Assembly: GCA_023388935.1 (NCBI GenBank)
Contig: JAEWFG010000114.1
Location: 1-10,032, forward strand
DNA length: 10,032 nt
Source: Pseudomonadota bacterium
GTDB taxonomy: Bacteria; Pseudomonadota; Alphaproteobacteria; Rhizobiales; Xanthobacteraceae
Reading direction: 5' to 3'
Below the pieces are notes generated by a model. That model searched no databases. It was not told the origin of the DNA and was given only the letters and a program-made list of their open reading frames with translations. Shown here in pieces: positions 6,535 through 10,032 of the stretch (position 1 is the stretch's first letter; every line of letters starts with the position of its first letter). The position numbers and the translations under genes are program-made.

Positions 6535-6633
6535 GTCATTCCGGGGCGGCGCGAAGCGACGAGCCCGGAATCCATAACCACGATCGGGAGTATGGATTTC
6601 GGGCTCGCGCCAAGAGGCGCGCCCCGGAATGAC
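6535..6633. repeat. Palindromic repeat (family B), copy 2, inside the thiolase-SDR gap
   Basis: Outer arms GTCATTCCGGGGCG (6535-6548) and its exact complement at 6620-6633. Inner arms GAGCCCGGAATCCAT (6561-6575) pair with 6592-6606 with one mismatch. The arm sequences are shared with the element at 2585-2696, while the loop differs, as expected for a structure-conserved dispersed family. It sits 6 nt after the thiolase stop and 33 nt before the SDR start. If the genes are cotranscribed, it would be a roughly 100-nt hairpin in the mRNA and could terminate, attenuate or protect the transcript. Confidence 0.9.
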
Positions 6634-6666
6634 GACAGAATTTGGAACGGATAGCGGAGAACCCAC

Positions 6667-7581
6667 ATGACAAAATCACTGCAAGACAAGGTCATCATCG
6701 TCACCGGCGCAGGCCGCGGCATCGGGCGCGAGATCGCGCTGCTCTGCGCGGCGGAGGGCGCCAAGGTCGTCGTCAACGATCCCGGCGGCGCCGCCGACGG
6801 CGCCGGTTCGAGCGCCACGCCCGCTGAGGAGGTGGTCGAGGAGATCAAGAAGCGCGGCGGCACTGCGGTCGCCAATTTCGAGTCGGTGGCGGAAGCGATC
6901 CCCGCGAGCAAGATCGTGAAGACTGCGACCGATCATTTCGGCCGGCTCGACGGCGTCGTCAACAATGCCGGTATTTTGCGCGACATGATCTTCCACAAGA
7001 TGAGCGTAGAGGCCTTCGAGGCCGTCATCAAAGTCCATTTGATGGGCTCGTTCTACGTCTCGCACGCCGCGGCGCGGATTTTCCGCGAGCAGGAGAGCGG
7101 CTCCTTCGTGCACTTCACCTCGACGTCGGGGCTGATCGGCAACTTCGGGCAAGCCAACTACGCCGCCGCCAAGCTCGGCATCGTCGGCCTGTCGAAGTCG
7201 ATCGCGCTCGACATGGGCCGCTTTAACGTCCGCTCCAACTGCGTCTCGCCGTTTGCCTGGACCCGCATGATCGGCACCATCCCGACCGAAACCGAGGCCG
7301 AGAAAGCACGTGTCGAGAAGATCAAGCAGATGGGACCGGAGAAGATCGCGCCGGTCTGCGCCTATCTGCTCTCCGATGCCGCCAAGGACGTCAGCGGACA
7401 AATCTTCGGCGCGCGCATGAACGAACTCTTCCTGTTCAGCCAAAATCGTCCGCTGCGGTCAGTGCATCGAAGCGAAGGCTGGACGCCGCAATCGATCGCT
7501 GAACACGGGATGCCAGCGCTGAAGGGCTCGTTCTACAAGCTCGACCGCTCGGCCGACATCTTCCCCTGGGATCCCGTCTAG
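6667..7581 (+). CDS. Short-chain dehydrogenase/reductase, MFE-2 (hydroxyacyl-CoA dehydrogenase)-like
   Basis: 304-residue SDR. The cofactor motif is TGAGRGIG (13-20), and D39 at the end of beta-2 (VVVNDPGG) favours NAD(H). NNAGILRD lies at 99-106. The active site is S152, Y165 and K169 in TSTSGLIGNFGQANYAAAK. The blocks VVVNDPGG, NNAGILRD and GNFGQANYAAAKLGIVGLSKSIA are strikingly like the dehydrogenase domain of peroxisomal multifunctional enzyme type 2, so oxidation of a 3-hydroxyacyl-CoA is a reasonable inference. A tail of roughly 55 residues after the SDR core (from about 250, ending DIFPWDPV) is longer than in plain FabG-type enzymes. The start ATG 6667 has GGAGA 6 nt upstream. It follows the DUF35 and thiolase-like genes on the same strand, which supports an acyl-CoA catabolic role. 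Confidence 0.92.
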   Translation: MTKSLQDKVIIVTGAGRGIGREIALLCAAEGAKVVVNDPGGAADGAGSSATPAEEVVEEIKKRGGTAVANFESVAEAIPASKIVKTATDHFGRLDGVVNNAGILRDMIFHKMSVEAFEAVIKVHLMGSFYVSHAAARIFREQESGSFVHFTSTSGLIGNFGQANYAAAKLGIVGLSKSIALDMGRFNVRSNCVSPFAWTRMIGTIPTETEAEKARVEKIKQMGPEKIAPVCAYLLSDAAKDVSGQIFGARMNELFLFSQNRPLRSVHRSEGWTPQSIAEHGMPALKGSFYKLDRSADIFPWDPV

Positions 7582-7606
7582 ACGGATTCCCAGCTATTGC
7601 TGCGTT

Positions 7607-7636
7607 GCGATCTCCGGTTGTCCGGCCGGAGATCGC
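7607..7636 (+). terminator. Hairpin after the SDR gene, possible terminator
   Basis: GCGATCTCCGG (7607-7617) pairs perfectly with CCGGAGATCGC (7626-7636) around an 8-nt loop. It lies 25 nt after the SDR stop. No T-tract follows, so intrinsic termination is uncertain; a role as 3' mRNA stabiliser or Rho-limited end is equally possible. It separates the DUF35-thiolase-SDR unit from the lactonase-like gene. Confidence 0.5.
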
Positions 7637-7684
7637 CTGCATTACGCCTGATTGCGGGCGAATGGTTTCCTTCCAACAAAAAAT

Positions 7685-7690
7685 GGGAGG
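7685..7690 (+). promoter_or_regulatory. Ribosome binding site fixing the lactonase-like start
   Basis: GGGAGG with a 5-nt spacer to ATG 7696. The in-frame ATG at 7597 lies in the SDR terminator region, has no such site and would bury the Tat signal, so it is not used. Confidence 0.7.
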
Positions 7691-7695
7691 CGACT

Positions 7696-8862
7696 ATGAC
7701 AAAATCACTGACCATTTCTACCGATACTGACGAGCCTTGCTTTGGGCGCCGCACCCTCCTGAAGGGTGCAGCCGCAGCAGTAGCCGCGACAGGCGTCACC
7801 ATGAACGCAGCCCTGGCGGCCTCCGTCGCGCCGTTTGGCCAGACCGGCACTCCGACAAGATCGACGGCGCCGTTGCCCCTGGGACCGCTGCCCGGAAGCC
7901 GCTATCCGGACTCTCATCTGGAATCCGCCAAGAAGGGGCCGCCCACGTTCGGGCCCGCCGACTTCCCGGCCTTCGCCGGCACCATGGCCGTCGAGCGTGT
8001 CGCAACCGGCTTCAGATGGGCCGAGGGACCCGTGTATTTCGCGGCTGGGCGATATGTGCTGTTCAGCGACATTCCCAACAACCGCATCATGCGCTTCTCG
8101 GAGGATGATGGTCACTGCAGCGTGTACCGCCAACCGTCGATGAATTCGAACGGCAACACCATCGATCGCGAAGGACGCCTGATCACCTGCGAGCATAGCG
8201 GCCGGCGGGTCACCCGAACCGAACTCGATAGCTCGGTCACCATCATCGCCGACAAATACAACGGCAAGAAACTGAATTCGCCGAATGACGCAGTCGTTAC
8301 GGCCGACGGCGCCATCTGGTTCACCGATCCGGCCTACGGGATCGGCGGCTTCTATGAGGGTGTCAAAGCCGACCAAGAGCAGGAAAAGCACAACGTCTAC
8401 CGGGTCGATCCGAAATCGGGGGACATCAAGGTTGTCGTCGACGATTTCGTGGAGCCCAACGGCATTGCGCTCTCACCCGACGAAAAGAAGATGTACATCA
8501 TCGACACCGGTTTTACGGACGGCCCCGACAATCCGTCGCATATCCGCGTGTTCGACCTCGACGTGGCCGCGGGAAAGGTGTCGAACAGCAAGGTCTTCGC
8601 GGAAATCCCCAAGCCCAGCATCACCGACGGACTCCGCACCGACACCGCTGGACGCGTGTGGTGCTCCGTCGGTTGGGGCGATCCGAACGAGGACGGAGTC
8701 CGCTGCTACACTCCTGACGGCAATCTGCTCGGCAAGATCCATATCCCGGAAACCGTCGCCAATCTCTGCTTCGGCGGCCAGCAACGGAACAGGCTGTACA
8801 TCTGTGGCTCGAGCTCGCTCTACGCCGTCTACACGGGTGTGCAAGGCTCGATGAAGCCATGA
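7696..8862 (+). CDS. Tat-exported SMP-30/gluconolactonase/LRE-like protein
   Basis: 388-residue exported protein. The N-terminus carries a twin-arginine signal: R18-R19 in GRRTLLKG, a moderately hydrophobic Ala-rich stretch (24-42) and an ALA-type cleavage region near 39-42. The mature protein is a six-bladed beta-propeller of the SMP-30/gluconolactonase family, whose members hydrolyse sugar lactones or other lactones using one divalent metal. Candidate metal ligands are E110 (RWAEGPVYF), N197 (NSPNDAV), N255 (EPNGIALSPD) and D311 (SITDGLRTD), which match the E-N-N-D set of the family in order. Tat export implies folding, and probably metal loading, before transport to the periplasm. Start ATG 7696 is set by GGGAGG. 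The gene stands alone after a hairpin and converges on ppc. The true substrate is unknown; proximity to an acyl-CoA cluster does not establish a link. Confidence 0.92.
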   Translation: MTKSLTISTDTDEPCFGRRTLLKGAAAAVAATGVTMNAALAASVAPFGQTGTPTRSTAPLPLGPLPGSRYPDSHLESAKKGPPTFGPADFPAFAGTMAVERVATGFRWAEGPVYFAAGRYVLFSDIPNNRIMRFSEDDGHCSVYRQPSMNSNGNTIDREGRLITCEHSGRRVTRTELDSSVTIIADKYNGKKLNSPNDAVVTADGAIWFTDPAYGIGGFYEGVKADQEQEKHNVYRVDPKSGDIKVVVDDFVEPNGIALSPDEKKMYIIDTGFTDGPDNPSHIRVFDLDVAAGKVSNSKVFAEIPKPSITDGLRTDTAGRVWCSVGWGDPNEDGVRCYTPDGNLLGKIHIPETVANLCFGGQQRNRLYICGSSSLYAVYTGVQGSMKP

Positions 8863-8878
8863 GCGAATAGCGAGTGGG

Positions 8879-8920
8879 GAGTAGCGAATAGTTGGCGACA
8901 CGCCCTTCTGTTCGCTACTC
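8879..8920. terminator. Palindrome between convergent genes, probable bidirectional terminator
   Basis: GAGTAGCGAA (8879-8888) pairs exactly with TTCGCTACTC (8911-8920) around a 22-nt loop. G-rich sequence before the left arm and C-rich sequence after the right arm may extend the stem. A further GCGAATAGCGAG at 8863-8874 partly repeats the arm, so this may be another dispersed palindromic element. It fills the 65-bp gap between the lactonase-like stop and the ppc stop. No strong T-tract is present on either strand. Confidence 0.55.
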
Positions 8921-8927
8921 GCCCCCC

Positions 8928-10032
8928 TCAACCCGTATTCCGCAGCCCCGCAGAAATGCCGTTGATGGTGAGCTGAATCCCGCGCAGCACCTGCTCGTCC
9001 GCGTTCTGCGCGCGGTGCTCCTTCAGGAGTTCGACCTGCACGTGATTGAGCGGATCGAGATAGGGGAAGCGGTGGCGCACCGAACGCTCCAGCAGCGGGT
9101 TGCCCTGGAGCAGCCGATCCTGGCCCATGATGTCCAGCAGCGTCTCGATACAGGAATGCCATTCGCGGCGGATGCGGCCGAAGATTTTTTCGCGCAGGGC
9201 TTCGTCCGGCACGAGCTCGGCATAGCGTGAGGCGATTGCGATCGAGCTTTTGGCGAGCACCATGTCCATGTTCGAGAGCAGCATGCGGAAGAACGGCCAT
9301 TCCCTGTAAAGCTCTTTCAGGAACGGCATGCCCTTGTCGGGATGCGCGGCGATCCATTGCTCCACTGCGCTGCCGAAGCCGTACCAGCCCGGCAGCATCA
9401 GGCGGCATTGTGCCCAGGAGAACACCCAGGGAATGGCGCGAAGGTCTTCGATTGCGCGAGTCTTCTTGCGCGAGGCCGGACGGCTGCCAATGTTCAGCGT
9501 CGCGATCTCGTTGATGACGGTCGAGGCCCAGAAGTAATCGACGAAGCCGTCGGTCTCGTAGACAAGGCTGCGATAGGCCTTGAAAGCGAGGTTCGACAGC
9601 TCGTCCATCGCGGTCAGATATTCGCGGCGCGGCGCACTCTGGCGCGGATGCAGGAGGCTCGCCTCAAGCGTCGCGGCGGCAAGGATCTCCAGATTGTTGC
9701 GGCCGACCTCGGCGTTGGAATATTTCGAGGAGATGATCTCGCCCTGCTCGGTGATGCGGATCTGGCCGTTCACCGCACCGCCCGGCTGCGCGACGATGGC
9801 ATCGTAGCTCGGACCGCCGCCGCGGCCGACCGAGCCGCCGCGGCCATGGAACAGGCGCAGCCGCACGCTGTGGCGCTCGAACACTTCAACGAGCCCGATC
9901 TCCGCCTTGTAAAGCTCCCAACCGGAGGTGACGAAGCCGCCATCCTTGTTGCTGTCGGAATAGCCGAGCATGACCTCCTGCACGCTGCCGCGGCTGTCGA
10001 CGAGGCGGCGGTAATCGTGCAGCGACAGCATG
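8928..10032 (-). CDS. ppc: Phosphoenolpyruvate carboxylase, C-terminal part (5' end outside window)
   Basis: The frame runs off the right edge, so the N-terminal part lies outside; about 368 codons are visible, roughly the last 40 percent of a bacterial enzyme of about 900 residues. PEPC carboxylates phosphoenolpyruvate with bicarbonate to oxaloacetate, replenishing the TCA cycle. Numbering from the ATG at 10031, the visible signatures are VMLGYSDSNKDGG (20-32), the active-site loop FHGRGGSVGRGGGP (61-74, counterpart of E. coli H579/R581/R587), RITEQGEIISSKYS (92-105) and the invariant C-terminal GLRNTG. The family ends with this RNTG motif, so the 3' end is complete. The ATG at 10031 is internal to the family alignment and is not the start. 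The catalytic His of the N-terminal half (E. coli H138) is not in the window. Confidence 0.97.
   Translation of the reverse strand, partial: MLSLHDYRRLVDSRGSVQEVMLGYSDSNKDGGFVTSGWELYKAEIGLVEVFERHSVRLRLFHGRGGSVGRGGGPSYDAIVAQPGGAVNGQIRITEQGEIISSKYSNAEVGRNNLEILAAATLEASLLHPRQSAPRREYLTAMDELSNLAFKAYRSLVYETDGFVDYFWASTVINEIATLNIGSRPASRKKTRAIEDLRAIPWVFSWAQCRLMLPGWYGFGSAVEQWIAAHPDKGMPFLKELYREWPFFRMLLSNMDMVLAKSSIAIASRYAELVPDEALREKIFGRIRREWHSCIETLLDIMGQDRLLQGNPLLERSVRHRFPYLDPLNHVQVELLKEHRAQNADEQVLRGIQLTINGISAGLRNTG

Noticed and set aside
1025..6633. CRISPR-like or tandem repeat arrays
   Set aside because: The repeats are isolated palindromes without regular spacers; no array structure is present.
7597..7695. 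Upstream extension of the lactonase-like frame
   Set aside because: It includes the SDR hairpin and would put 33 residues before the Tat signal; ATG 7696 has a clear ribosome binding site.
10029..10031. ATG at the right edge as start of ppc
   Set aside because: It lies in the middle of the conserved PEPC sequence; the frame continues past the window.

Overview
The window looks like chromosomal DNA of a high-GC alphaproteobacterium. Gene content, strong codon GC bias, Shine-Dalgarno-led short operons and the style of the palindromic intergenic repeats all suggest Bradyrhizobium or a close relative. That assignment is an inference from gene and repeat style, not a database match. No tRNA, rRNA, CRISPR array, integrase, transposase or phage gene was seen, and no gene-free stretch exceeds about 200 bases.

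Layout. A ThDP-dependent carboligase/decarboxylase-like gene enters from the left edge without its 5' end (1-1023, +). A block of four minus-strand genes follows. Read in transcription order, it starts with an amidase-signature hydrolase (4778-3429) whose stop overlaps the start of a DUF2848 gene (3436-2750). After a palindromic repeat come a PF09859-type 2OG-Fe(II) oxygenase (2565-1816) and AlkB (1793-1140). The last two genes form a compact pair of Fe(II)/2-oxoglutarate dioxygenases, with AlkB a known nucleic-acid dealkylase. A 193-bp divergent gap (4779-4971) then separates this block from plus-strand genes. These are a DUF35 zinc-ribbon/OB protein (4972-5385), an SCPx/Ltp-type thiolase-like protein (5389-6528), an MFE-2-like short-chain dehydrogenase (6667-7581), and a Tat-exported SMP-30/gluconolactonase-like protein (7696-8862). 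The C-terminal part of phosphoenolpyruvate carboxylase (minus strand, 8928 to the right edge) closes the window.

How the genes work together. The DUF35 and thiolase-like genes are 3 nt apart and match the known two-subunit arrangement in which a DUF35 protein partners a thiolase-fold enzyme acting on acyl-CoA. The SDR downstream would supply a hydroxyacyl/ketoacyl redox step. Together they suggest a small acyl-CoA side-chain catabolic cluster. The usual thiolase nucleophilic Cys appears to be Ser in this protein, which hints at an Ltp2-like (retro)aldolase rather than a thiolase. The amidase/DUF2848 pair is probably a separate hydrolytic catabolic unit.

Intergenic structure. Four of the longer gaps are occupied by large palindromes: 1025-1132, 2585-2696, 6535-6633 and 8879-8920. 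A fifth hairpin lies at 7607-7636. Two of the palindromes (2585-2696 and 6535-6633) belong to one repeat family. I see no clearly new defence or mobile system. The most unusual points are the thiolase-like protein lacking the canonical Cys, the palindrome that ends 19 nt before the dioxygenase operon, and the translationally coupled amidase-DUF2848 pair.
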